Assembly (NCBI GenBank): GCA_948684385.1
Contig: CAPQCU010000011.1
Coordinates: forward strand, 1 to 64,000
DNA from: an uncultured bacterium
GTDB lineage: Bacteria > Cyanobacteriota > Vampirovibrionia > Gastranaerophilales > Gastranaerophilaceae
DNA length: 64,000 bases
Reading direction: 5' to 3'
Position numbers and translations under genes: made by a program. The notes beneath the pieces are model-generated. The model was not told where the DNA came from. It worked only from the letters and a program-made list of their open reading frames with translations, and ran no database searches. Of the stretch, positions 24,009 to 32,029 are shown piece after piece. The first letter of the stretch is position 1, and every line of letters begins with the position of its first letter.

Positions 24009-24042
24009 AAAAAAAAAGTTTGTCACTTTGTGGGTGGCAAAC
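24009..24042 (-). terminator. Terminator of the predicted small RNA
   Basis: Nine-base stem with one G-T pair (GTTTGTCAC/GTGGCAAAC on the plus strand) and nine T on the minus strand side. Confidence 0.75.
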
Positions 24043-24156
24043 ATTAAATAAACACGAGGATATTAAGAGAGAGTATAAAAAACTTTGGGTGAATGAGTTT
24101 GGAATTATTTTTCCAACTTCATTTCTTTATTTTCCTTTTCCATTTCTTACTTAGTA
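24009..24156 (-). ncRNA. Predicted small RNA of the conserved-promoter set
   Basis: Conserved promoter copy 4 ends at 24163 on the minus strand, so a transcript would begin near 24156. A strong intrinsic terminator lies at 24042-24009: GTTTGCCAC and GTGACAAAC around a seven-base loop, followed by nine T. The enclosed RNA is about 145 bases and has an internal inverted repeat TTGGAA/TTCCAA. The only ORF with an ATG near the start would be 12 residues with no Shine-Dalgarno. The RNA would run antisense-convergent to the end of the TPR gene but stops about 35 bases short of it. Confidence 0.55.
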
Positions 24157-24162
24157 CTTACA

Positions 24163-24217
24163 TATATATAAAGTAATTTCATTTTGAAAAATTGCCTTTT
24201 TTAAACCATAAATTTAC
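24163..24217 (-). promoter_or_regulatory. Conserved promoter, copy 4 (no gene downstream)
   Basis: Minus strand: GTAAA (24217-24213), 16 bases, GGCAA (24196-24192), 17 bases, ACTTTATATATA (24174-24163), then TGTAAGT. Sequence and spacing match the other copies, including the AAAAAAGGCAATTT block shared with copy 1. Confidence 0.75.
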
Positions 24218-24356
24218 AAACCTTAAAACTGTATAAACAGTGGATTTAAGGGATATATACTTTATAAATAAACCCGTTATCAAGACAACAAAATTTGCTT
24301 TACAGAAACCTTTTTTGTGTTACCATATTATTAATATGGGATAGAGGAGAAAGATT

Positions 24357-26906
24357 TTGGCTCAACAAAACATGTTTTCAGACGGTAAAATTGTACCGGT
24401 TAATATAAGAGAAGAAATGAAAAAGTGCTACATTGATTACGCTATGTCTGTAATCGTAGGTCGTGCGCTTCCGGATGTTAGAGACGGTTTAAAACCTGTT
24501 CACCGACGTATTTTATACGCAATGAACGAGCTTGGTATGACTCCGGATAAACCGTTCAAGAAATGCGCACGTATTGTTGGTGAAGTTCTCGGTAAATACC
24601 ACCCTCACGGTGACAGCTCAGTTTATGAAGCTCTTGTTCGTCTTGCTCAGGATTTTAACACAAGATACCTTGTTGTAGACGGGCATGGTAACTTTGGTTC
24701 TGTTGACGGTGACGGCGCAGCTGCAATGCGTTATACAGAAGCACGTATGCACAAAATAACGACTTCTATGCTTGCTGATATTGATTGTGAAACAGTTGAT
24801 TTTGAACCCAACTTCGACGGTTCATTGGAAGAGCCTTCCGTTCTTCCTGTAAGGCTTCCAATGCTTTTATTGAACGGCTCTTCAGGTATTGCGGTTGGTA
24901 TGGCTACAAACATCCCGCCTCACAACTTACGCGAAGTTGTTGACGGCACAATTGCTTTAATTGACAATCCTCAAATCACTATTGAAGGTTTAATGGAGCA
25001 CATAAAAGGCCCTGACTTCCCGACAGCTGCTACTATTGTAGGTTTAAATGACATAAGACAGGCTTATGAAACAGGAAGAGGTTCTATTAAAATGTCTGCA
25101 GTTGCTACAATCGAAGAAATTCCGGGCGGAGCTGGAAGGCAGACAAGAACAGCAATCATTGTTACCGAAATTCCTTATCAGGTTAACAAAGCAATGCTTA
25201 TCCAAAAAATTGCCGACCTTGTTAAAGAACAAAAAATTAACGGAATTTCTGACTTGCGTGACGAGTCCGACAGAGAAGGTATGCGTATCGTTATTGAATT
25301 AAAACGCGATGCTAAGCCGGAAGTTGTTAAAAACAACTTATTCAAATTCACTCAACTTGCAACAACATTTGGCGTAAACATGGTAACGCTTTGCGGAAAA
25401 CAGCCAAGATTGTTGAATTTGTACGAAGTATTAAACGAATTCGTTGAACACAGGGTTGAAATCGTTACGAGACGTACAATTTACTTCTTGAAGAAAGCAA
25501 AAATCCGTGCTCACATTTTAGCAGGTTTATTGATTGCTTTAGGCTCTTTAGATGAAGTTATCGAGCTTATCAAAAAATCAAAGACAACAGACGAAGCAAG
25601 AGTTGGTTTGATGAGTCGCTTCGGGCTTGATGTAGATCAGGCAAACGCAATCCTTGAAATGCAGTTAAGAAGATTGACAGGATTGGAACAAGACAAGATT
25701 AAAAACGAATATGATGAACTTCTCAAGAAAATTACTGAATACGAAGGAATTCTTGCAGACAGACAGAAAGTTCTTGATATCATAAAAGCTGAACTCCTTG
25801 AAGACAGAGAAAAATACGGCGACGACAGAAAGACTCAAATCGTTCCGGAACAGGGTGAAGTGACAATCGAAGATTTGACTCCAAACACTCCAATGGCTGT
25901 ATTTATTACACATCAGGGTTACTTAAAGAGAATTTCTTTAGACACATTTGAACGCCAAAACCGTGCAACACGCGGTAAAGCCGGCATGAAGACAAAAGAT
26001 GATGATGATATTCAGCATTTCTTCACAGCAATGATGCATGACAAAGTATTGTTCTTCTCTTCTAAAGGTATTGTATACAGCTTGAATGTCTACGATTTCC
26101 CTGAAGGTGGAAGACAGTCTAAAGGCTTACCAATCGTAAACGTACTTCCTATTGAACAGGGAGAAAGAATTACAGCGGTTGTTCCGGTAAGTAATTTCTC
26201 ACACGATTTGAACCTTATTATGCTGACTCAAAAAGGTTACATAAAGAGAATTGAGCTTGATAATTTTGCAAATATCAGAAGAAGCGGTATTATCGCAATT
26301 TCTCTTGAAGAAGGTGATAAGCTCAACTGGGTTAAACTTGCAAACGCAAACGATGAAATCATCATCGGTACATCCTGCGGCATGGCAATCAGATTCCCGA
26401 TTGAAGACCTGAGACCTTTAGGCAGAAGTGCAAGAGGTGTAAACTCAATGAAGCTTAGAGCTGCTGATACAATTATCGGATGCGATATTGTTCCAAGAAA
26501 TTATGACGCAGACCTGCTTGTTGTAACTTCTGACGGTTTTGGAAAACGTACTAAGTTAAGTGAATTCCGTTCACAAAACAGAGGCGGCATCGGTTTGATT
26601 GCAACTAAGTTTAAGTCTAATATGTCAAGATTGGTTGCTTTAACAATCGTTGAAGAAAAAGACGAAATTATGATGGTTACTGCAAACGGCATTGTTACAA
26701 GAATTAAAGCAGGAGACATCTCCTGTCAGGGCAGACCGGCAACCGGTGTAAGAGCTCAAAACCTTACTGACAATGATACCGTTGTAAGTGTTAACAAAAT
26801 TGTTAATACAGATAAAGATGATGATAGTGAACCAACCGGAGGCGGATGTACTGTAGAAGAAATGCAGGAACCGGCAGGAGAGCAGACATCATTAATAGAA
26901 GAATAG
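24357..26906 (+). CDS. gyrA: DNA gyrase subunit A
   Basis: Cuts and reseals DNA with GyrB to introduce negative supercoils. 849 residues. The breakage domain has the quinolone region with GKYHPHGDSSVYEAL (Ser87 and Glu91 at the positions usually linked to resistance) and the catalytic Tyr126 (RYTEARM). The C-terminal beta-pinwheel begins near 500; its GyrA box is QNRATRGKAG, unlike the classical Q-R-R-G-G-R-G. A TTG start at 24357 has GAGGAGAAAGATT upstream; the first ATG is 15 bases further in and too far from that site. The acidic tail ends SLIEE. gyrB is not in the window. Confidence 0.95.
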   Translation: MAQQNMFSDGKIVPVNIREEMKKCYIDYAMSVIVGRALPDVRDGLKPVHRRILYAMNELGMTPDKPFKKCARIVGEVLGKYHPHGDSSVYEALVRLAQDFNTRYLVVDGHGNFGSVDGDGAAAMRYTEARMHKITTSMLADIDCETVDFEPNFDGSLEEPSVLPVRLPMLLLNGSSGIAVGMATNIPPHNLREVVDGTIALIDNPQITIEGLMEHIKGPDFPTAATIVGLNDIRQAYETGRGSIKMSAVATIEEIPGGAGRQTRTAIIVTEIPYQVNKAMLIQKIADLVKEQKINGISDLRDESDREGMRIVIELKRDAKPEVVKNNLFKFTQLATTFGVNMVTLCGKQPRLLNLYEVLNEFVEHRVEIVTRRTIYFLKKAKIRAHILAGLLIALGSLDEVIELIKKSKTTDEARVGLMSRFGLDVDQANAILEMQLRRLTGLEQDKIKNEYDELLKKITEYEGILADRQKVLDIIKAELLEDREKYGDDRKTQIVPEQGEVTIEDLTPNTPMAVFITHQGYLKRISLDTFERQNRATRGKAGMKTKDDDDIQHFFTAMMHDKVLFFSSKGIVYSLNVYDFPEGGRQSKGLPIVNVLPIEQGERITAVVPVSNFSHDLNLIMLTQKGYIKRIELDNFANIRRSGIIAISLEEGDKLNWVKLANANDEIIIGTSCGMAIRFPIEDLRPLGRSARGVNSMKLRAADTIIGCDIVPRNYDADLLVVTSDGFGKRTKLSEFRSQNRGGIGLIATKFKSNMSRLVALTIVEEKDEIMMVTANGIVTRIKAGDISCQGRPATGVRAQNLTDNDTVVSVNKIVNTDKDDDSEPTGGGCTVEEMQEPAGEQTSLIEE

Positions 26907-26910
26907 TTAA

Positions 26911-26932
26911 AAAGGGGCTTTTTAGCCCCTTT
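26911..26932 (+). terminator. Terminator of gyrA
   Basis: AAAGGGGCT, TTTT loop, AGCCCCTTT, five bases past the stop. Confidence 0.75.
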
Positions 26933-26952
26933 ACATTATAAAAGAGGTTATA

Positions 26953-27399
26953 ATGAAAAAAATTAGTTTAATATTATGTTTATTGTTAATTTCAGGTCCT
27001 GTTTTTGCACAAACACCTGAAGATTTAATGGCAAGATTTCAGTACCATAGAAATGCAGTTTATCAAAAACTTGATTTAACAGAAGGACAGACTAAAAAAA
27101 TCAAAAAAATTGATGAAAATGTTTACATTAAGTTAGAACCGGAATTACAGCAGGTTTCTAACTATATTAATAAAATTGATGAAATCGCAAACAGCGATAA
27201 CTGCACTATCGAACGCGTAAACGAAGTTAAAGAAGAGTTCAAAACAACAGAACAGCGAATTTCTGCGATTAAAGAAAAGCACGAAAAAGCAATCAATCGG
27301 GTTTTAACTCCTGAACAAAAAACAGCTTATGAAAAAGCAAAAGAGGTTCAGAGGGCAGAGATAGAAAAAGAAATTGAAGAAATACGGAAAAATCAATAA
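26953..27399 (+). CDS. Periplasmic Spy/CpxP-like LTxxQ protein
   Basis: 148 residues with a signal peptide (cut near VFAQ, residue 19-20). Two L-T-x-x-Q motifs mark the Spy/CpxP family: LDLTEGQTKKIKKI (about 41) and LTPEQKTAYEK (about 117). The rest is highly charged helix. Family members are periplasmic chaperones or stress sensors. The gene stands alone between the gyrA terminator and a repeat-rich spacer, with AAAGAGG before the ATG. Confidence 0.75.
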   Translation: MKKISLILCLLLISGPVFAQTPEDLMARFQYHRNAVYQKLDLTEGQTKKIKKIDENVYIKLEPELQQVSNYINKIDEIANSDNCTIERVNEVKEEFKTTEQRISAIKEKHEKAINRVLTPEQKTAYEKAKEVQRAEIEKEIEEIRKNQ

Positions 27400-27659
27400 G
27401 TAGGCGCGCAGACATGCACACCTACTTAGTATTTAAATTTCTTTATATATCTTAATAATCGAGAAAACAGAAATTGTGTAGGTGGTATAATTAGATGGGT
27501 GGTTCTTGGATTAACCCATCACCCCCAACCCCTCTCCCACAAGGGGCGAGGGGAGGAGACGACAAGGGGGTAGGTTGGGTGAAACCCAACAACAAGGTGC
27601 TAGGAGAGGAAACGACAAGCTAAATCTCATTTACCCTCAACAACAAAAAGGAGAATATT
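27398..27659. repeat. Palindrome-rich spacer before ilvC
   Basis: No coding signal. It contains AAGTAGG/CCTACTT (27398-27427), ATGGGT/ACCCAT near 27494-27519, the REP-like word CCAACCCCTCTCCC with its partner GGGGCGAGGGG (about 27527-27555), GTTGGGTGAAACCCAAC (about 27574-27590), and a direct repeat ending ACGACAAG (about 27558-27567 and 27611-27618). The final 25 bases before ilvC include AAAAAGGAGAATATT. No T-box or known leader was seen. Confidence 0.5.
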
Positions 27660-28667
27660 ATGAGCGAACTTAAAATATATATGGATAAAGACATTGACAC
27701 AGAACTTATTAAGACAAAAAAAATTGCGATAATCGGTTTTGGCTCACAAGGTTACGGTCAGGGGATGAACCTTGTTGACTCCGGATGTGATGTTGTATTC
27801 GGACTTCGTGAAGGTGGGAAATCCTGGGTTAAAGCTAAAGACTACGGATTAAAAGTAATGCCTATTGCAGAAGCGGTTAAGCATGCTGACATTATTCAAA
27901 TTCTAATTCCAGACGAAATTCAGGCAAAAGTTTATAAAGAAGAAATTGAACCTAATATGCATGCCGGTCAATACCTGATGTTTTCTCACGGGTTCAATAT
28001 TCATTATGGATTTATTAAACCAAAAGAAGATGTAAAAGTTATTATGGTTGCTCCAAAAGCTCCGGGGCACACAGTTAGAAGCGAATATGTTGCAGGCAAA
28101 GGCGTTCCTGCGCTGGTTGCAGGTGATGATATAGAGCTGGCTCTTTCTTACGCTTCTGCAATCGGATCCGGCAGAACCGGAGTTATTGAAACAAGTTTTA
28201 AAGAAGAAACAGAAACTGATTTATTTGGAGAACAAGCGGTCCTCTGCGGAGGCTGCGATGCTTTGATTAAAGCTGCTTTTGAGACTCTTGTCGAAGCAGG
28301 TTATTCACCTTATATGGCTTATTTTGAAGTTTGTCACGAGCTTAAATTAATCGTTGATTTGATTTATCAAGGCGGAATAGAAGATATGCACTACTCTGTT
28401 TCAAATAACGCTGAATACGGTGATTACACAAGAGGTGGGCAAATAATTAATTCTGATACCAAACAGCGTATGAAGAAAATCTTAACAGAAATTCAAGACG
28501 GAAGTTACGCAAAAGAGTTTATGAATGAATTTAATTCCGGCGGAAGTAAATTTAAGGAATTGCGTAAGGCTTCCGAAGGGCATTTAATCGAAAAAGTAGG
28601 TTCGGAAATTCGTTCTTCTTTTGCCTGGAATAATAACAACAAATTGATTGATAAGAACAAAAATTAG
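27660..28667 (+). CDS. ilvC: Ketol-acid reductoisomerase
   Basis: NADPH- and Mg-dependent second step of valine/isoleucine synthesis, class I (short) form, 335 residues. The Rossmann motif GFGSQGYGQ (26-34) has Tyr-Gly where His-Ala is usual. The NADP-selecting loop LREGGKSW follows; the knotted domain carries FSHGFNIHY, APKAPGHTVR, DLFGEQAVLCGG and YFEVCHELKLIVDL with the metal-binding acids. It is not next to ilvB/ilvN or leuA, so it is a lone gene behind a repeat-rich spacer. Confidence 0.96.
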   Translation: MSELKIYMDKDIDTELIKTKKIAIIGFGSQGYGQGMNLVDSGCDVVFGLREGGKSWVKAKDYGLKVMPIAEAVKHADIIQILIPDEIQAKVYKEEIEPNMHAGQYLMFSHGFNIHYGFIKPKEDVKVIMVAPKAPGHTVRSEYVAGKGVPALVAGDDIELALSYASAIGSGRTGVIETSFKEETETDLFGEQAVLCGGCDALIKAAFETLVEAGYSPYMAYFEVCHELKLIVDLIYQGGIEDMHYSVSNNAEYGDYTRGGQIINSDTKQRMKKILTEIQDGSYAKEFMNEFNSGGSKFKELRKASEGHLIEKVGSEIRSSFAWNNNNKLIDKNKN

Positions 28668-28768
28668 GCTCTTGACCGCCCGGGTGGGCTATGGCATTTA
28701 ATTTTCCATTTCTTACAATGAATATGTATCAAAAATACAGTTCATTAACTTAATTAAAGGAGTAAGAG

Positions 28769-29095
28769 ATGAAAAAAACTTTATCAGTATTGGCAGTTTT
28801 AGGTATTGCTGCCGTAATCGGTACTACAAGTGCTAATGCTTTTACATGGTCAAACTTAAACCCTGCAACCTGGTTTGGCAGCGGTAAATGCGGTTGTGAA
28901 AAACCTAAATGCGGATGCGAAAAAATCAAAAAATGCGATCCTTGTGAAAAAGCAATTGAACCATGTCCATGCCCTACAGGCGCAGCAGCTCCTTGTGATC
29001 CTTGCATGAAGAAATCTTCACCTTGCAGCATTCCTGTTCAACCGGTACAACAGCCTTGCAGCCCTTGTGACAGATTACAAAACATGAACAAATAG
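28769..29095 (+). CDS. Exported cysteine-rich protein
   Basis: 108 residues. Signal peptide 1-24 (cut after SANA). The mature part has 13 cysteines, nearly all in C-x-C or C-x-x-C pairs (KCGCEKPKCGCEK, KKCDPCEK, PCPC, CDPC, CSPC), with Lys, Pro and Glu between. This is metal-binding or disulfide-crosslinked surface protein composition; I cannot name the family. It has a strong Shine-Dalgarno (AAAGGAG) and its own terminator, so it may be abundant. Confidence 0.78.
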   Translation: MKKTLSVLAVLGIAAVIGTTSANAFTWSNLNPATWFGSGKCGCEKPKCGCEKIKKCDPCEKAIEPCPCPTGAAAPCDPCMKKSSPCSIPVQPVQQPCSPCDRLQNMNK

Positions 29096-29103
29096 TTAAA
29101 AAG

Positions 29104-29128
29104 CCTCTCTTATATAGAGAGGTTTTTT
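29104..29128 (+). terminator. Terminator of the cysteine-rich gene
   Basis: CCTCTCT, five-base loop, AGAGAGG, six T. Confidence 0.88.
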
Positions 29129-29211
29129 ATTATAAATCCTCTATTTATTTGATTACAAATTAGAGTAAATACTTTAAACTTAATGTATCAAAGGGGTGGA
29201 GTAAAGAAGAA

Positions 29212-30087
29212 ATGGTAAAGTCTAATTTAAAAGAGAAAAAAGTCGTTAAAAAGGCTGATTTAAAAATTGTTGATACAAACGCTGTAAAAACTACTGCTTA
29301 TAGTGATATAAACTTAAAACAATGGCGTGATTACGACCACGTTAAGACAGATACCCTCTGGGAATTTCCTAACCGTTTAAAAGAAGGCGGTCATTCAAAT
29401 GAATACCACGGAAATTACATCCCGCAAATCGCCCAGCAGATTTATGAGCGTTATACAAAGAAAAACGATATTGTGCTCGACCTGTTTTTCGGCTCAGGAA
29501 CTTCAGGTATTGAAGCAATTAATATGAACCGCAGATGTATTGGAGTTGAGCTTAAAGATGAGCTTGCAGAAGCTGTTTCCGAAAAATTTACTCCAAAGCA
29601 GCTAGTTACAGATGTAAATATAATTTGCGCTGATTCTGCGAGCGAAATTGCAAAAGAAAAAGTTAAAGCAAGACTTGATATTATGGGAGCAAAAAACGCT
29701 CAGCTTTTAATGCTTCATCCGCCTTATGATGACATTATCAAGTTCTCTGACAAAAAAGAAGATTTATCAAACTGCGCAACTACAGAAGAGTTTTATGATT
29801 TATTCGAAAAAGTTGCAAAAAATGGTTATGATTTACTGGAAAAAGGCCGTTTTGCATGTTTAATAATCGGCGATAAATACGCGAACTCTCAGCACATTCC
29901 ACTCGGATTTGAGTGCATGGCACGTATGAACAAGCTTGGTTTTATAACCAAAGCCATTATCATTAAAGACATGCAAGGTAATGAACGTGCTAAAGGTAAG
30001 ACTGCAAATTTATGGAGATATAGAGCATTAGCAGGCGGATTCTATATATTTAAGCACGAATACGTAATGATTTTTCAAAAGATATGA
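29212..30087 (+). CDS. Orphan DNA methyltransferase (N4/N6 type)
   Basis: S-adenosylmethionine-dependent amino-methyltransferase, 291 residues. Motif I is LDLFFGSGTSGIEAI (about 86-100), motif II the acidic end of CIGVELKDEL, and motif IV LLMLHPPYDDIIKFS (about 163-177), with His instead of the usual Asp, Asn or Ser before PPY. A conserved-looking upstream segment (SNEYHGNYIPQIAQQI) precedes motif I. No restriction enzyme or specificity subunit is adjacent, so it is a solitary methylase, or one modifying something other than DNA. It overlaps the next gene by four bases. Confidence 0.8.
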   Translation: MVKSNLKEKKVVKKADLKIVDTNAVKTTAYSDINLKQWRDYDHVKTDTLWEFPNRLKEGGHSNEYHGNYIPQIAQQIYERYTKKNDIVLDLFFGSGTSGIEAINMNRRCIGVELKDELAEAVSEKFTPKQLVTDVNIICADSASEIAKEKVKARLDIMGAKNAQLLMLHPPYDDIIKFSDKKEDLSNCATTEEFYDLFEKVAKNGYDLLEKGRFACLIIGDKYANSQHIPLGFECMARMNKLGFITKAIIIKDMQGNERAKGKTANLWRYRALAGGFYIFKHEYVMIFQKI

Positions 30088-30371
30088 TAAAAAATACTTC
30101 TGACGGACTTATTATACATATAAAAATCGTTCCAAACTCTTCTAAGAATGACATCGTAATTGAAGAAGAGTTTATAAAAGTTAAAGTTACCGCCCAGCCT
30201 ATCGAAAACAAGGCTAACAAAGCTTTAATAGAGTTTTTATCCAAGCTTTTTAAAATCCCCAAAACAAGCATTGAAATCTTAAAAGGCGAAACTTCTAAAG
30301 AAAAAACTCTTCTTTTAAAAACTAATGACGAAACTAAAAAAGCAAATATAGTTTCTATGTTGACAAAATAA
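30084..30371 (+). CDS. DUF167 (YggU/UPF0235) family protein
   Basis: 95 residues. The family core VKVTAQPIENKANKAL (about 34-49) and IEILKGETSKEKTL (about 65-78) is plain. Function is unknown throughout the family; the fold is a small alpha/beta domain. The start overlaps the methylase stop (ATGA), so the two are co-translated. Confidence 0.88.
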   Translation: MIKNTSDGLIIHIKIVPNSSKNDIVIEEEFIKVKVTAQPIENKANKALIEFLSKLFKIPKTSIEILKGETSKEKTLLLKTNDETKKANIVSMLTK

Positions 30372-30417
30372 GCCAAAAAATATACTATTAATATATAGTA
30401 AGAAGAAAAGGTGTTGT

Positions 30418-30720
30418 ATGCATAAGCGTTGGTATGATATAGATCCCACTGTCAGCCTGGCAGTTAGTTTAATGAGAAATGCTAATATAATGACTCAGTA
30501 TGAGTGTGCGGATTTAATTATTAAAATTTCCAAAGAAAACGGAGTTGATTTAGCTGACAATATTTTAACGGATGCATTTACTTACGTTTTAAGAAGATGG
30601 TATGATACCGACCAGAAAATCGCAGAAGCTTTTGAATACCTGAAAAGCCTGCCTTTTGATGTTCAAAAAGAAGCTGCTCTTGAGATTATAAACTTCTTAC
30701 AGGAAGCAGAAACCAGATAA
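30418..30720 (+). CDS. Unknown all-helical 100-residue protein
   Basis: Not recognised. It contains an internal duplication: RWYDIDPTVSLAVSLM (4-19) and RWYDTDQKIAEAFEYL (60-75), each an R-W-Y-D-x-D helix start, separated by a helix pair. No signal peptide. It has AAAAGGTG before the ATG and ends one base before the following transporter gene, so they are co-transcribed. Confidence 0.7.
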   Translation: MHKRWYDIDPTVSLAVSLMRNANIMTQYECADLIIKISKENGVDLADNILTDAFTYVLRRWYDTDQKIAEAFEYLKSLPFDVQKEAALEIINFLQEAETR

Positions 30721-30721
30721 A

Positions 30722-32029
30722 ATGGACATTCATCTTCTAACCAATCCTGCGCTTGTTTCAATAATATTGCTTTGCTTTTTATGCATAAAAAAAATTAACG
30801 TATTATTAGCAATTATTGTCTCTACAATTGTTGCCGGTGTTTGTGCAGGGTTGAACATTAGCCACATAATGGAAACTTTTGTATCCGGCATGGGCGGAAA
30901 TTCTGAAACAGCATTAAGCTACATTTTATTGGGAACATTCGCCGCTACAATGGCACATTCAGGATTTACAAACGTAATTTCATCAAAAATATCTAAATAC
31001 GTTTCAGGAAATAAATATATCCTTCTGGCAATACTTGCTCTGATTGCTATGGCTTCACAAAATATTGTTCCGATACATATTGCATTTATTCCGATAATCA
31101 TACCTCCGCTTCTAGGAATTATGAATAAGCTTAAAATCGATAGACGCGCAGTTGCAAGCGTGCTTACTTTCGGACTAAAAATGCCTTATATAGTAATCCC
31201 TGCAGGTTTCGGTTTAATATTCCAAAATCTAATTGCTGATAACCTTGTTCAAAATGGTGTAACAGCTTTGAGAGGGGACATTTGGAAGCCAACTGTTTTT
31301 CTGGGAGTAGGAATGTTTATTGCGCTTCTGATTTCAGTCTTTATTACATATCGAAACCCGAGAACATATAAATCAGAAAATGTACAAACCGACATGGCAT
31401 CTTCTAAATTTGAAGCAAAGCATTGGGTTGTAATACTTGCTGCTTTTGCCACTTTTGCGGTTCAGCTTGTTACAAAATCACTTCCGCTCGGAGCATTAGT
31501 CGGGCTCGGAATTATCTTTTCATTCAAAGTTATTCCACAAAACAAAATGGACCACATGATGAATGAAGGTATTTATTTGATGGGTTACATAGCTTTTGTA
31601 ATGCTTGTAGCAGCAGGATTTGCCGATGTTTTAAAAGAAACAGGCAGTATTGAAACTCTCGTAAATACAATTATTCCAATCCTGCCTTCAAATATACTAA
31701 TAACTTCTTTTATTATTCTGATTATCGGCTTATTTATAACAATCGGAATCGGAACTTCATTTGGCACAATTCCAATCCTTGCCGTTCTTTTCGTTCCAAT
31801 TTGCCTCCAGCAAGGATTTAATACACCGCAAATAATCGTTCTTCTTGCTGCAGCAGCTGCACTCGGTGACGCAGGTTCTCCTGCTTCTGATACAACTCTC
31901 GGACCGACATCAGGACTAAATGCAGACGGTCAGCATAGTCACATCTTTGACACCTGCATCCCGACATTTTTACACTATAATACAGCCTTAATAATATCAG
32001 CTCTAATCGGAATATGGTTATTAGGTTAA
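30722..32029 (+). CDS. YuiF/NhaC-like antiporter family permease
   Basis: 435 residues with about 11-12 membrane segments. The segments SYILLGTFAATMAHSG, ASQNIVPIHIAFIPIIIPP and GDAGSPASDTTLGPTSGLNADGQHSH are characteristic of the Na+/H+ antiporter-like family that includes Bacillus YuiF (a predicted amino-acid, possibly histidine, transporter). The conserved polar D-x-x-x-P-x-S-D-T loop near 385 probably lines the transport path. Substrate not settled. It follows the 100-residue gene after one base. Confidence 0.82.
   Translation: MDIHLLTNPALVSIILLCFLCIKKINVLLAIIVSTIVAGVCAGLNISHIMETFVSGMGGNSETALSYILLGTFAATMAHSGFTNVISSKISKYVSGNKYILLAILALIAMASQNIVPIHIAFIPIIIPPLLGIMNKLKIDRRAVASVLTFGLKMPYIVIPAGFGLIFQNLIADNLVQNGVTALRGDIWKPTVFLGVGMFIALLISVFITYRNPRTYKSENVQTDMASSKFEAKHWVVILAAFATFAVQLVTKSLPLGALVGLGIIFSFKVIPQNKMDHMMNEGIYLMGYIAFVMLVAAGFADVLKETGSIETLVNTIIPILPSNILITSFIILIIGLFITIGIGTSFGTIPILAVLFVPICLQQGFNTPQIIVLLAAAAALGDAGSPASDTTLGPTSGLNADGQHSHIFDTCIPTFLHYNTALIISALIGIWLLG

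Larger units (their letters stand above)
23976..24356. other. Intergenic region before gyrA
   Basis: 381 bases with no protein gene I can support. It holds a repeat remnant (23975-24008), the predicted minus-strand small RNA with its terminator and conserved promoter copy 4 (24009-24217), and the gyrA leader with a perfect palindrome CCATATT-ATT-AATATGG at 24323-24339. Confidence 0.65.

Noticed and set aside
23817..24044. Minus-strand ORF of 75 residues opposite the TPR gene
   Set aside because: It starts inside the small-RNA terminator, reads through the T run as Phe-Phe-Phe, and has low-complexity composition.
27400..27659. T-box or other amino-acid riboswitch before ilvC
   Set aside because: No T-box sequence or terminator/antiterminator pair; the inverted repeats look like REP-type elements.
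29140..29200. Further copy of the conserved promoter before the DNA methylase
   Set aside because: ATACTTTAAACTT resembles the -10 side, but neither TGAAA nor GGCAA lies 17 bases upstream.
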